Shown here piece after piece: positions 11,685 to 23,346 of a stretch of DNA of 64,000 nucleotides. The first letter of the stretch is position 1; each line of letters starts with the position of its first letter. The notes beneath the pieces were generated by a model. It did no database searches and was not told the origin of the DNA. It saw nothing but the letters and a program-made list of their open reading frames with translations. The stretch is from assembly GCF_009730915.1 (NCBI RefSeq), contig NC_052476.1, positions 20,751,257 through 20,815,256 of the forward strand, read 5' to 3'. Both the position numbers and the translations under genes were made by a program. The stretch comes from Dioscorea cayenensis subsp. rotundata (lineage: Eukaryota; Streptophyta; Magnoliopsida; Dioscoreales; Dioscoreaceae).

Positions 11685-14428
11685 ATGGGCCTTGGTACCA
11701 CGGATCCGGCGGCTGATGATGCTGCCGGAGAAGCTGTCGCCACTGCTTGCTCGATCTGCCTTGATGCTGTCTCCGCCGACGATGGGGCGCGCTCCATCGC
11801 TAAGCTACGTTGTGGCCATGAATTTCATCTCGGTTAGTTTTAGACCCTGGCTTGTGTCTTTATTTGTGCTTTTCCTGTTGTTGGACTTGAGAAATTATGA
11901 TGTTTGTTTTATTTTTATTTTTTATAAGGTTTTGGTGTTGATATTTGGGTTAAAGTTTTGATTTTTGTTTAATTTTTGGTTTGATATTTGGTTGCTTTTG
12001 TGATTTGGATTTGTGATGAGTTATTGTGGAGAGATTTGGATTGTCTTTGCGTATAGATAGCTCTGCTCACGAATGCGGGGCTTTTTGCTTTGTTGTATTT
12101 TTTTTTCAATGGGAGCAAGATCATCACTGGTGAATAAAATTTAGATCTAATATTAAAGTTAGGGTTTTCTTTGGTTAATGAATATGGGATTTCTCATCAA
12201 ATCAAAATAAATAAATATATTATATAATATAGTATAATATAGTATAATATAATATTAAAGATGGACCTTTTGATTTAGTGAACGGTAAAAAATAGTGTGA
12301 AGGTTTATGTAGCTCTTTTTTACCATCTTTATTTCATTTTCTTTTCCTGAAATTTTATTTTTGGTTATTCATCAACCCTAAGGCTCAATGCTTTTTACCT
12401 ATCTACAATTTGTGGTAAGCATCATATGCCAGGTAGCAGTTGTTAAAAGACTGAAGTTGGAGCTGGCCTTTAGGATTCTGAGATGTTTAATCCATATTTA
12501 GATCCATTGAATACCATGGATTGGAAGTGTAGTTTCCTCTCCTAAACATTTATTAGGTTAAGTGCTTAAATGATGAATTTGTCTTATGGTATACTGTAAG
12601 GTGACCATCTTTAACTATGTAATTTCTCACAGTATGGAAATTGGAGCAGTTTAGTGGTGCGAGGGTTCTTTCTTTACTTATGAGAGCTAGCTTAGGTATA
12701 AAATTAAAACTCTTTTTTATGTCTTAGAAGCATTTATAGATTTTCAACTTTGTCAAACATTCCCATACATATGTATGTTGTGGTATAATTTATATCATGT
12801 GTTTTTTGTTGTTGTGTTGGAATTTTTTATATCATTTATGATTTCAACACAGCAACGTCTCTATAGCTTATTTCTCTTTTTGCAAAATCTTCAGATTGCA
12901 TTGGTTCAGCATTCAATGTTAAAGGAGCAATGCAATGCCCAAACTGCCGGAAAGTTGAGAAAGGTAATTGGCTATTTGCCAATGGTAGTCGGACATTGCC
13001 AGATTTTGGCATGAGCTCTTGGCCAGAGCTTAGCCTGGATGAATGGCGACAGGATGAAGATCTCTATGATCTTGGTTACTCAGAAATGGTGAGAACATTT
13101 ATTGAATATGTTTACTGTAGTAGCATGCAGCCGAGTTGAATGTGTTTTCTTAATAAAAATTATTGTATCTAACATTCTGCTTTTATTTTGTGAGATCATT
13201 TATATACTTTCCCCATAAAAATTCATCAGATACTATTTTGTGAATGTTCTTTGTTTTCTTGGCATATTTCATATTTGAATTCACAATGGTTCTTAAAATT
13301 ATTCATTGTCCTTGTTTTTAAGATTTTTCCCATGAAGCTCTTGTTTGGTCCCCAATCCACCATAATTTTGTGTATTAGTAATACAACTGTCACCATTGTC
13401 CTTTAGTTATTCTGTGTCCTGTACCTATTTGCATTATTATAATCTGTCTCCATTTTGAACACCCACCTTTCATTTTTTTTCTAGTTGCGTTTTACATATA
13501 TATATTGACCCTTTTTTTGTATGAAATTGGGTTTTTCTCATGTGACTGTACAAACTAAATACGTGAGATATTTAGTACTGAAGAGGAATATACTCAGAAG
13601 CTTCAGGCCTAGTTTAATTGGTGTATAGCTTTACTTGGAATAACATGGGGTATCCCTAGTTATTTCGGACTAAACAATTAAACAGAATAAAATGTAATGG
13701 GAATAAAACTTGAGACAAGTTAGGGTAAAACTTTCACCTTCAATACGAATTCTCTTTCTGCTTCTATTCCAATGTATACCAACTCATTCCAATCACAGCC
13801 AAATGCCACCTGAATGAGTAACAAAGGACCACATTAGAAGTGAAACATGTGCTTTTGATGTAAATTTTCAAAGAAAACTGGTGCGACAATTTTATTTTTG
13901 TGTGATTGAACAAAGGAGATTTTCTAGTATTAGGTATTAGTTGATAGGAATTGGCTTGGGCAGCTGTTTCCATGTTTGTGTAAAATAAGTGTGAGATACT
14001 TGCCCTTCTGAGCATTTTATTTCTACTATAGATCTCTATGTCAACCCTTATAACTTTATATTGTTGGATAAACTAGGTTTGCTTATGGAGTAGCTGTTAG
14101 TAACTAATAAATAGTGATGCTGCTTGCTGCTAAATTGGCATGGTATTTACTATGCCTTTTCATGCACTATGTACAACTTCTGATTGGTTGATTAAGTCCG
14201 ACATGTAAATTGGGAGCCAGTGACAATTATTTTCTGGGAAATAGATACATTGACTCTTGAGAGCAAAAAATCAATCGCTGAAGGTGATTATGAAATATAG
14301 ATTATAAGAGATGATCAGCAACTCAAGTTTTCTTTCTCATTTGTTCAGAAGTGTCATTTTTATTGCTATGATTTCATATTGTATATATAGCTTGCTCATT
14401 GTTTTTTCTGGTGCTAAAAGGGAATCTG

Positions 14429-14476
<48 letters not shown>

Positions 14477-16413
14477 ACTGTGTTTTGTCTATTCTAAGCT
14501 ACATTTTCTTGTGAGATATAATCATTTGTTACATCATTTTGTTGCCTTACCTTTACATTTGTTTATTTTCGCAGGCATTTGGACTTCATTGGTGCCCATT
14601 TGGCCGAGTAGCTCCACTGCCCACTCCATTTGAGTGAGTGCCATTAGTTCAATCTGCTTTTCAGTTGTTCAATTGCTACAGAAATGGTTTAATGCGCTGC
14701 ACTTTTCAAAACTTTGGAGGCATTGTTAATTTACAGTGTTGTCGATTTACTCAATTTTTTAGAGTGTCTTCTGGCTGCCAATACATTAGTTGACCGATGC
14801 CATAGATATTATTGAGATTATTTGAGCCTAGGGTATCCACAGATTTCCCTGAGAGAAGTTGATCTTCACAAATAAGTTCTGGAAGCCAACATATTGATTG
14901 CTAACCAGTAAGGAAATGCTTTCAACAACAAAACTTGATCATTTATTGGATGTCTAAAACTATTTTGTGGGACAGTCTTTTCTTTGGTTTGTTTTTTGCC
15001 GGTGTGTGGGGAAGTGAAGCAGAATTTTTACACTGATTTGATATTAATTTGTTAGAGATTGATTCCCTATTAAAGTTGTGTTCTTCTCTTAGGATATTGG
15101 TTGATTTTATGTATATGATGGGATTATTTGTTCAAGAGGTAACTTTGAGTTTTCTTGTTTAGTAGAATAACAACAATGGCATTGTCTACACAAATCATTT
15201 GGAAACACTAGTTAGGGGTAAACAAAAACCATGCACCTCACATCCACACTGATCCATTAGTAGATACATATTTCTGCCATCATAATTACATTACTTTGTT
15301 TATGATTATAGTGACATTTTATATTCTTTTTGCAGAGAAGGAGAATCCTCTCCACCAATTACTTGTATGTATTTGCTTTGCCTACCAACATATTAAGATA
15401 AAGTGCTCTTTGAAATGTTCCAACCATCATTGATCTCTTGCTTTGCAGTTCAAGAGCTTTTCCGGAACCATACTATACTTATGGAGCATCCGGCTACTTC
15501 CTCAACAGCTCATGTATGTCCATATGTGGCTTACCTCCATCCTCTTCAACCATCCTCTTCATCAAATCCTCACATTCCGTCTGAATCTTCCATTGATGGT
15601 CCTCCTGCGTATCATCAGCCCTGGGCTCGGGTACCTGCACCAGCAAATGTCCAGAATCAACATGCTCTTTCCGCCAATGAACTTCATTATCATGGTTGGG
15701 AACATCATCCTCAACACTCTATACCTACTACCCTTACAAACACTGCTGATCAAGCTTCAGTTCCTTCTGCAACAGTTAGGGTTAATTCTGATGGTCCACC
15801 AAGGACAGGATCTCTCGGCCACCCTTACATCCTTGCTCATAGGTACATCCCTCGGCTAACTTTCCTTGAAACCGTGCTCGTTTTTTATGACACTAACCCC
15901 TCTTTTACTCCGTGCAGCTCAGTGTCTAGAACCGGAGGTCCATTTGTTTCCCCATATCCACGGTATGTTAATAACTCTCGAGTCCAGGGCCATGTCCAAG
16001 ATCATCATTACCTACATCACAATTCAACGGCTGCGCATGGGCCTATCTCGGGTGCACAACGAGGTGCTAGGAGTTTAGCTCCCATAGGACCAGCCCAACT
16101 CCAGCCACCCAATCCCAACAGCCTATACCTAGTTACGTCCACCGGATCATCCGGCCGGAGCATTCAAGAAGTGGAAAACACCGGAGGAAACCATCTTTAC
16201 GCATGGGAAAGAGACCTCTTTGCACCCTTCCCATTACTGCCATTAGACAGGGAATCTGGTTGGTTCAGTCATCCCCACACCGGTGCATCATCAGACCCGA
16301 ACAGAAGAACAGGATCATGGCATCAACACAACGCCGAGAGACCGAACTCTCGTGGACGAACAGACGGTGCCTCACATTGGCAGAGCCATAGCAACCGGCA
16401 TCATTTTATCTGA
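11685..16413 (+). CDS. RFI2: RFI2-like RING-type E3 ubiquitin ligase
   Basis: Six exons: 11685-11832, 12895-13088, 14575-14633, 15336-15364 (only 29 nt), 15449-15842, 15918-16413; 439 residues. The RING finger is near the N-terminus: C22, C25, C43, H45, H48, C51, C64, C67 (C3H2C3 spacing). It is followed by the segments NWLFANGSRTLP, EDLYDLGYSEM and FGLHWCPFGR, which I recognise from Arabidopsis RFI2, a red/far-red light signalling and flowering-time regulator. The long C-terminal part is His/Ser/Pro-rich and disordered. The last intron (15843-15917) is 75 nt, a multiple of three without stops, so retention would give a 464-residue form. The start at 11685 gives the MGLG N-terminus shared with RFI2. 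Molecular role (ubiquitin transfer) follows from the family; the light role is inferred. Confidence 0.87.
14431..14471. repeat. (CT)n microsatellite in RFI2 intron 2
   Basis: An uninterrupted run of about 20 CT dinucleotides about 100 bases upstream of the exon 3 acceptor. It may vary in length between accessions. It could contribute to the polypyrimidine context, but that is speculative. Confidence 0.9.
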
Positions 16414-16711
16414 ATATCAAATTGAATTCGATACTTTATGAAAAAAAAGAACTGTAATTTATTTGTAAATGCAAACTGTATGTGTAACTTTGCCGGGTCA
16501 GGTCCTCTTTGATGGCTGCTACTCAATGTTCATCTTCTGACAGGATTTTCTCTGGCTGAATGAATGCATGATCTGGCTTCCTGTATTTTTTTTGAGACTC
16601 TGGAAGCTAAGAAATAACTTCTTTCATGTTTGTACTTGTAATGAGATATTACATTTGCATACTTTCGGAATTCCTTTTTTCTTCAGATTGAAAAATTATT
16701 GCCGGGAAATA

Positions 16712-16750
<39 letters not shown>

Positions 16751-17035
16751 TTTATTTATGAGGCTATTTTTGTGAATACAGGATTCTCCTTTCTTTCTTG
16801 TTAGGGTTTGTTTGGTTGGAGATGTTATGACTGTTCCCGGATTATTTATAGGGTAAATTGTTTCTGAGTCCTGGGTTTTTTTTTTTAAAAAAAAAAGGGC
16901 GTTTAGTCCTTTTAATCTTACAAATCCCTCTGAGCCTTTAGGTTTTTGTAATTCTTTATTAATCCTTGTTAATGGCCGATCTCAATTCCAATTCTAAATA
17001 TCAAATTCAATTTGACATGGCACCGAGAAAACTCC

Positions 17036-17066
17036 CATTGGCAGAGCCATAGTAACAGGCATAAGT
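17036..17066 (+). pseudogene. Short diverged copy of the RFI2 terminal coding segment
   Basis: CATTGGCAGAGCCATAG at 17038-17054 repeats exactly the segment at 16376-16392 that encodes the end of RFI2, and the bases after it continue with a few mismatches. Upstream, ATATCAAATTCAATT resembles the bases just after the RFI2 stop codon. It looks like a small local duplication with rearrangement; no function is suggested. Confidence 0.5.
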
Positions 17067-17145
17067 TTCTGTTTTCTCTTTTTTTAATTAATAAAAATGA
17101 TTTTTGTTAGAAATAAGATCAATAATATTATTATTTACATTTTAA

Positions 17146-17295
17146 TATTATGCATTTAAAACAATATTAAGATCTATATTACAAAAGTAAAAAATTAATA
17201 TGAGACAAAAAATTCTAAAATATTATGCATTTAAAAAAATATTAAGATCTATATTACAAAAGTAAAAATTAATGAGACAAAAAATTCTAAAAGAA
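17146..17295. repeat. 75-bp tandem duplication
   Basis: Two adjacent copies starting with TATTATGCATTTAAA at 17146 and 17221, both continuing through AAGATCTATATTACAAAAG and GAGACAAAAAATTCTAAAA, differ by a few small indels. Intergenic, no coding content. Confidence 0.8.
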
Positions 17296-18151
17296 ATTAA
17301 ATAGCATGGAAAGAAAATCCACGTAAAATAATAGTGGCGTATTATAAAATCCCATATATATATATATATATACTGTTCAAGCACCCAACTCTAAGATTAA
17401 CATGCAGTTTAGACGAAAATAAAAAATTACCTCCTAGCAAAGATACTTCATACATCTTTTTAATGTCAACTAAAAGATTTTATAAAAAAAATTAAACAAT
17501 AACATTTTCTCTTCGCAATAAAATTATAATATTTATAAAAAAAAATTAAATCTATGTCAAACAATAGTAATGTATTTTAAAATCTAAAAAAAAAAAATTA
17601 TACTTCGAGCACCAAATCTTAAAAACTACATCCGTGCAAAAATACTTATATATATATATATATATTCAACTAAAAAAATAAAGAAATTAAAAAGTAAACC
17701 ATAACATAATCTCCACCCTCCATTTGCCTCCCAAAAACCCAAAAAAACACAATAAAATCTCTTCTTTTTTTTCTTGTCCCTTGAAAAGCATAAAAAGCCT
17801 AATCCTATCATTCCTATGCATTATTTCACAGGGTATAATCAGACATTTTCAGATAATCAAATCATAAGTCAGCAAAATATATAAAAGGAACAGACCCACA
17901 ACAAAAGGAAAAGAGTTCCTTTTTTAGTATCATATGATTCATATCTCATGTTATACAACATGCCATAATGAATAAATAAAGTCATCACGGTCATCCTAAA
18001 TAAAAACCAGCAAAGTAGTTAGTAATTAATAACTAAAAACTTCCCAATTAATACATAATTGTTCCTAATTGTCTCAGTGCCCCAAAACAAAGCTAATTCA
18101 ATAGAGTCATCATCTTTTAATTGCCTGCAGCTTCAACTTCTGGGATCAATC

Positions 18152-20455
18152 TCAATTCTCTGCGGTACCAATTTCTTGACTGCCCTCAGGTTTCGCCTGT
18201 CAAAATAAGAAACAATCATTTAAAAAATTAATTCATCGCACAATATATATATATATATATATATATGATAATATGTTTTCTAGGGACGTCCAGCTGTTAT
18301 TTCATTACTAACTCCAGAGATGGGTTTAGTACAGGATTATATTTTTAACAAAACCATTAGATAATGATCTAATGGTTGTTGTGGGACGACCTCCCTAAAT
18401 TACCGGTCTTATATATATAGATAAAAATAAGTGTGGCATTTGATCATACAGCAGGGGATCTAGAGAGTGATCGGCTCTTGCTCCGAGCAGGGCTCTTGCT
18501 GGGTCGTTTGTTGCGAGGGGGCTGCAAAACAACTGGTTAGGTGGACATTGAAGTAAAACAACAAAAAGATTGGCAATAGAACTTACGGAAGCAACAGGAG
18601 ATCTGGATCGGGATCGGGATCTGCAAAAAAAGTTCCAGAAACAAGAGAATTCAATAATCCACAACTTTGGCTTTTAACGCCTTGATCCAAAAGCACCGAG
18701 GCCACTTCCACGTTGGATATAACCGCAGAGGAAAGCACAAATGTGAAACCATAAAAGTTCAGCAACACCATTGTTTTAAAACAGAATGAATTGGTAGTAA
18801 TTTCTAAAATTTGAACAGCTACCAAGGGCCAATATTCAAAAGAAGAAATAGTGACAAGTATATCATGTAAATGAAGCTGTGGCTAATGCAAATAAACTTA
18901 AGGTGCAGAAGTTATCCATATTGAAGTTATCTCTAACTGTACCATTTAATTCCACATCACAACTCTCCTGGGAGCAATGCCTATTAGCAAGGTGAAATTC
19001 CCCTATCGCTGACTTGCGCATTCCAATTCCACTTAGTTCACTGTTATCCAGCGCTTTAAAAGCAATCCATCCCTTCTATTTTTCTCTCATTCCGCTCCTA
19101 TTGGGATTAGGCGTAATACACAAAGGTATGACAATCATGGTAAGTTTTGGTTTCCAAAGCTGCTCATTTGTGAAACAGCATACCTCACACAACCAAGGAG
19201 CTCTATCCATTTCCATTGTATCCTGATCAAGTTCCTAAAATGCAATCCCCAGATCGCCGCATAAGCCCTTATCTAAAGATAGAAAGAAGGAAGCATTAAA
19301 ACATTGACATAATTGGACAGTACGGAAAATCTGTGTGCTCAACGTGGCTCTTACAGGACCATCTCAACTGGAATCATGCAGGAATGCAGATACATAGCAG
19401 GAAAAAAATGCCAAAAGAGATTGATTAATGCATCATGTCCTGCCATACTGAACACATAGAGCCATGCAGAAGTGACCCATCAAAACAAGTTGCACAGGTA
19501 TACTTCTCAAAACTCAAAAGTCATCAAATAAAAATAAAGTACATGTCCATAGGATCTAGAAAGCTTCTCAATCACATAAAATTACTTGGAATAATAATAA
19601 CAAAATAGCAGTTTAAAGGACTCAAATAAGAATGAAGTCCTTTGTTAGGTCACAGACTTTCAGAGTTGTTGATAATGGCTCTAGTAAATACTTGGGGACA
19701 AGACTTCATCTTGTATCTAATGAACAAGCTACATATTGTAAGCAATTCATGCTCAAGTAAATACTCAAGAGTTTCAGAGTTGTTGATAATGGCTCTAGTA
19801 AATACTTGGGGACAAGACTTCATCTTGTATCTAATGAACAAGCTACATATTGTAAGCAATTCATGCTCAAGCTTGGATTTTCACATCTAATTGAACAGAA
19901 TAATTGTATCAGGATCCATAGCTATTTTAACTACACAAAAGCCTCTAGAACTAGAAAGACATAAAGATGTAAAAGAGATGACAAGGCATACCCTGACAAT
20001 GACGGTCCCCTTGACCCTGAACGGGAACGTGAAGCAACAGATCTAGAACGAGATTTAGACCGACGTGCCGACTTAGCTTTTGGAGATTTGCTGTATAACA
20101 AATTTGCACAATGTAGGACAAGTTTTCATCCTTTCAAATCCGACCAGATAATGAAAATTAGATATAAACCAGACCTCTGACTGCGACTGCGACTGCGGCT
20201 GCGGCTGTTACTACGACTTCGACTTCTTGAGTAGGAACGGCTGCGACTGCGGCTCCTGGATAAACTTTGTTTGTACTCCTTAACCTGACGCAAGAAGAAA
20301 AAAATACTTACACTTTTCCATCAAAAATATCAAAGACAAACCATAAAAACCAAAACACATCCAAAAAAATATAAGTTATTGTACTCTGATATATGCCCGA
20401 GAAAATGCATTACGGAACTCAGAGTCATCAAGTTTCCTGATCTGCAGCAAACAAA

Positions 20456-20487
<32 letters not shown>

Positions 20488-23341
20488 CAAAGACCTAAAT
20501 AAGTTCCATTAACATTCATTGGTTGAGCAAGAAATTCAAACAAAACCAACAGAATATTAGCAACAAACCGCATATTTCATATCATCATAGTTTGTGTAAT
20601 CAACAATTCCTACAGTGCCTGCAATATACCAAGACAAAAATAGGATTGCATTTAGCACAGCTAATATCGCTTTTACAAAGAGAAATTGTCAGCTGATCTG
20701 CTTGATACACAAGAAATAATTGAACCAAAATAAAATACTAAAATTGGCCAAACCAAAAGAAATGTTCCTCTCCTTTCTCACAAAAAAACAATCTGTAGAA
20801 ACCAGATTCCTTTTCTGTACAAACTTATGCAGTTAAGAAACTAACCATACCTACATAAGTCTTGAAAATAAAGAAACAAGATGAAATAAAGGATGGATAT
20901 AATGCAGTATACCTCCAGACTCACTAAAAACTTGGGAGAAGCAAACATCACCAGCTAAACGCATATGGTCCTGAAAATGTGAATGAACTAGAAGTAAGCA
21001 TAACTAAATTGCACAATAAAAGGTTACAATAAGATAGGAACTGACAAGTGCAACTGATATGTTCATATATATATAGGGAGGTGTTTAATTCCTAATAAAA
21101 AAGCAATGTACTTGAAGTCGCATGGGCACTGGATATGTAGGAACTCAGAGAACATTTTGTATTAAACTCCAAATTCGTACTTGGTTGAAAGTAGGTTGCA
21201 ATACCATGTCCCATTTGAGATACAATTATAATGCCACATCTCCATTGTTGTAACAGATTAGTTATTTAAACAAATATAATTGCCACAAGCAAGATGAGCA
21301 TCAACTGAGTTGCATCACTGTAACCCACCCATATAAAGCTAAACATAAGAATGTAGTACATGGATCATAAACAGCACTATAGTATTTAAGAAAATCTGCT
21401 AGAAGGCTACCTTTAGGTCTTGCCATGAAGCTGAGGACGGAAGCCCCGTAACCCTAACTGAAAGCATACCGTGTCAGTATACAGAAGACTAGAACAACAC
21501 ACAAATATTCCTCAACAGGTATACATAAACATACCACGATATTCTGAGCGCCTAGAAACACCACCTCGGCCACCCCCACCACCTCTATAGCTATGGCGGT
21601 CAATTGAAGAAGAGTGTCCTCTTCCACCATGTGCAACTTCCACCTGCACAATAAGCAAAATCCCAAGATGGAAACAAACTCAAAATATATATATATATAT
21701 ACAGGAAAAACAGAGGACAGCAAAGGCATCAAAACCTTAATTAATGGTTCATTGAATATAGCCTTACCCGCAATCTGTGACCATCAAAGTTATAGCCATC
21801 CCGACCACGAATGGCATCTTGAGCATCCCGTGCCTCTTCAAACTATCACAAAATACAAACAGTCATATTACTGTATACCAAAAGACATGAGATACTGGTT
21901 CCTAAAAAAACATAAAATGACTGTAACATGCTCCTATTATGTGCTTCTATCAAACATAAGCAATTTAAAAAGGCATTAACAACTGTGATGCAATGAGAAT
22001 AGATTTTCTGTCTAAATCATAAACTGTAGTTCCATTGATTGCCTGGCAAAGTGCAAAAAAAGACAATATTGCCATGAGGAAGACTTCGTTTAGTACATTA
22101 TGTTGGAGAACAAAATTACCTCAATGAATGCATAACCTGGAGGCCTTGGTGGAACCTTGAGATCAATATCAACAATGGGTCCATACTGCATAGTAAGACA
22201 TGGCCAGATCAGCAAGCACATCCAGAAGTTTAAACAAATGAAAACAAAAAAATAAAAAAATAAAAAAATAAAAAAATAATCAATTCCCTAAAACCATAGC
22301 ATGGCACCAGAAAGTTAAATAACTATGATATTATTATTTCCAAACAAGTACACCATGCTCACCACTGTACAAAGCAAGAGATCTCTACTCACCTTTTGCA
22401 GTTAGAGACATGTTAACATGATTCTGAAACATTTTACTGAAAATAGGTTCAGAAATATTTTCCAAAAACAGCAGCCCCAGACAGCCATTGCTTACCATGT
22501 GTTAAATTCTTTGAGTTAAAATTTCAGGGTCAAAGAACCAAAACTTAAGTCAAAGTGGCATTAGGAAGTCCATTTAAGTAAATGAAGCGTCAAAACGGGT
22601 GGCATACAAACCACAACTTTAACAAGACGATGGAAGTTGTGAAGCGATTTTGCCATAATTATTGGTTGAAATGGCAGAGACAAAACTAATCCAGAATGGG
22701 AAGGTAAGAAGATTTCTCAAGTAAAAAATAAAATAAATTAAATAAGCAAATGGCATGATCTAGGAAAATGCATTCCTCCAAGGATGCAATTAACATCCAT
22801 CATAAATTGAACTATTAAAACATTTGACTCTGGAGAATACTCTGCAGGACAAGTCGATGCCAGATGCCTTAAAAGTGAAACCCTGAACAATTCACTAACA
22901 AAACTCCTTGTAAAAAAATGATGGACAATTGGTGAGCATATTTTGGGTAGTACAAATGGACCACAGTTCATGAGGAACATCTAGGTATCTTCATTTCTAA
23001 AAGTTCTGCAAAAGGATGTTTATCTGAAACTGTCCCTATTTATAAAAATATACATTCTCACAAACACCAAGAAATCAAATGCATAAGACTCTCCTCAAGG
23101 TCATCCAAAAATATGAGTGAGGGCATGCCTAGAACATCAAAAGAAACAGATCCCTAAAAGTGTTTAACGTGGAATTTAAACTGATGAACCAAATGCAAGA
23201 AAAATCAAAAAGACTAAGGCATCACAATATAGATGAATGAAAACAATAGACCTTGTGAAACAAATCCTCAACTTCCCTCTCACGGATATCACCCGGGAGG
23301 TTCCCAACATAAATGGTTCGGTTGCTTCCGCGGCTACTCAT
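18152..23341 (-). CDS. SR34-type serine/arginine-rich splicing factor (SF2/ASF-like)
   Basis: Thirteen coding exons on the minus strand: 23341-23252, 22185-22120, 21842-21768, 21643-21535, 21457-21411, 20970-20913, 20618-20569, 20441-20385, 20284-20175, 20090-19992, 18620-18587, 18521-18450, 18196-18152; 303 residues, the same length as Arabidopsis SR34. RRM1 has IYVGNL (RNP2) and GYAFIEFE (RNP1). A Gly-rich linker leads to RRM2 with the invariant SWQDLKD heptapeptide that marks SF2/ASF-type proteins, then an RS domain of many SR dipeptides. Family members select splice sites in the nucleus and regulate their own pre-mRNA. If the last intron is not spliced, GTA-TGA ends the protein at 18444 (290 residues). 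A leader intron (25840-23347) contains a tandem repeat array. All phases close and no defects were seen. Confidence 0.92.
18197..18449 (-). other. Terminal intron of the SR gene with (AT)n and a small foldback element
   Basis: Splicing GT (18449) to AG (18197) replaces an immediate TGA with a 14-residue tail (ends GTAEN). The intron contains (AT)n at 18244-18266 and a foldback stretch at about 18280-18398. Its ends read TAGGGACGTCC and, inverted, TAGGGAGGTCGTCC. It also has a perfect 11-bp hairpin, AACCATTAGAT / ATCTAATGGTT (18352-18377, 4-base loop). Both 3' ends are plausible; which one is used is not decidable here. Confidence 0.55.
19658..19871. repeat. Exact 100-bp direct duplication in SR34-like intron 10
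   Basis: Copies at 19658-19757 and 19772-19871 appear identical over 100 bases, separated by a 14-base spacer (period 114). The duplication is inside the long intron between the tenth and eleventh coding exons. Identity implies either a recent duplication or an assembly artefact. Confidence 0.9.
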
Positions 23342-23346
23342 GCTTT

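Larger units (their letters stand above)
16414..18151. other. Convergent intergenic region between RFI2 (+) and SR34-like gene (-)
   Basis: Holds both 3' untranslated regions. Repeats seen: (TTA)n/(TTTA)n at 16718-16760; (AT)n at about 17354-17371 and 17646-17665; an imperfect 75-bp tandem duplication at 17146-17295 (starts at 17146 and 17221); and at about 17036-17066 a diverged copy of the last RFI2 codons (listed separately). No gene was recognised. Confidence 0.5.

Noticed and set aside
15443-15859. 138-codon plus-strand frame over RFI2 exon 5
   Set aside because: Alternative frame of the recognised RFI2 exon; hydrophobic low-complexity composition results from CT-rich codons.
21454-21732. 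Minus-strand frame with hydrophobic segments inside the SR34-like gene
   Set aside because: It overlaps SR34-like exons 4 and 5 in another frame and reads through an (AT)n tract; an artefact of the real gene.
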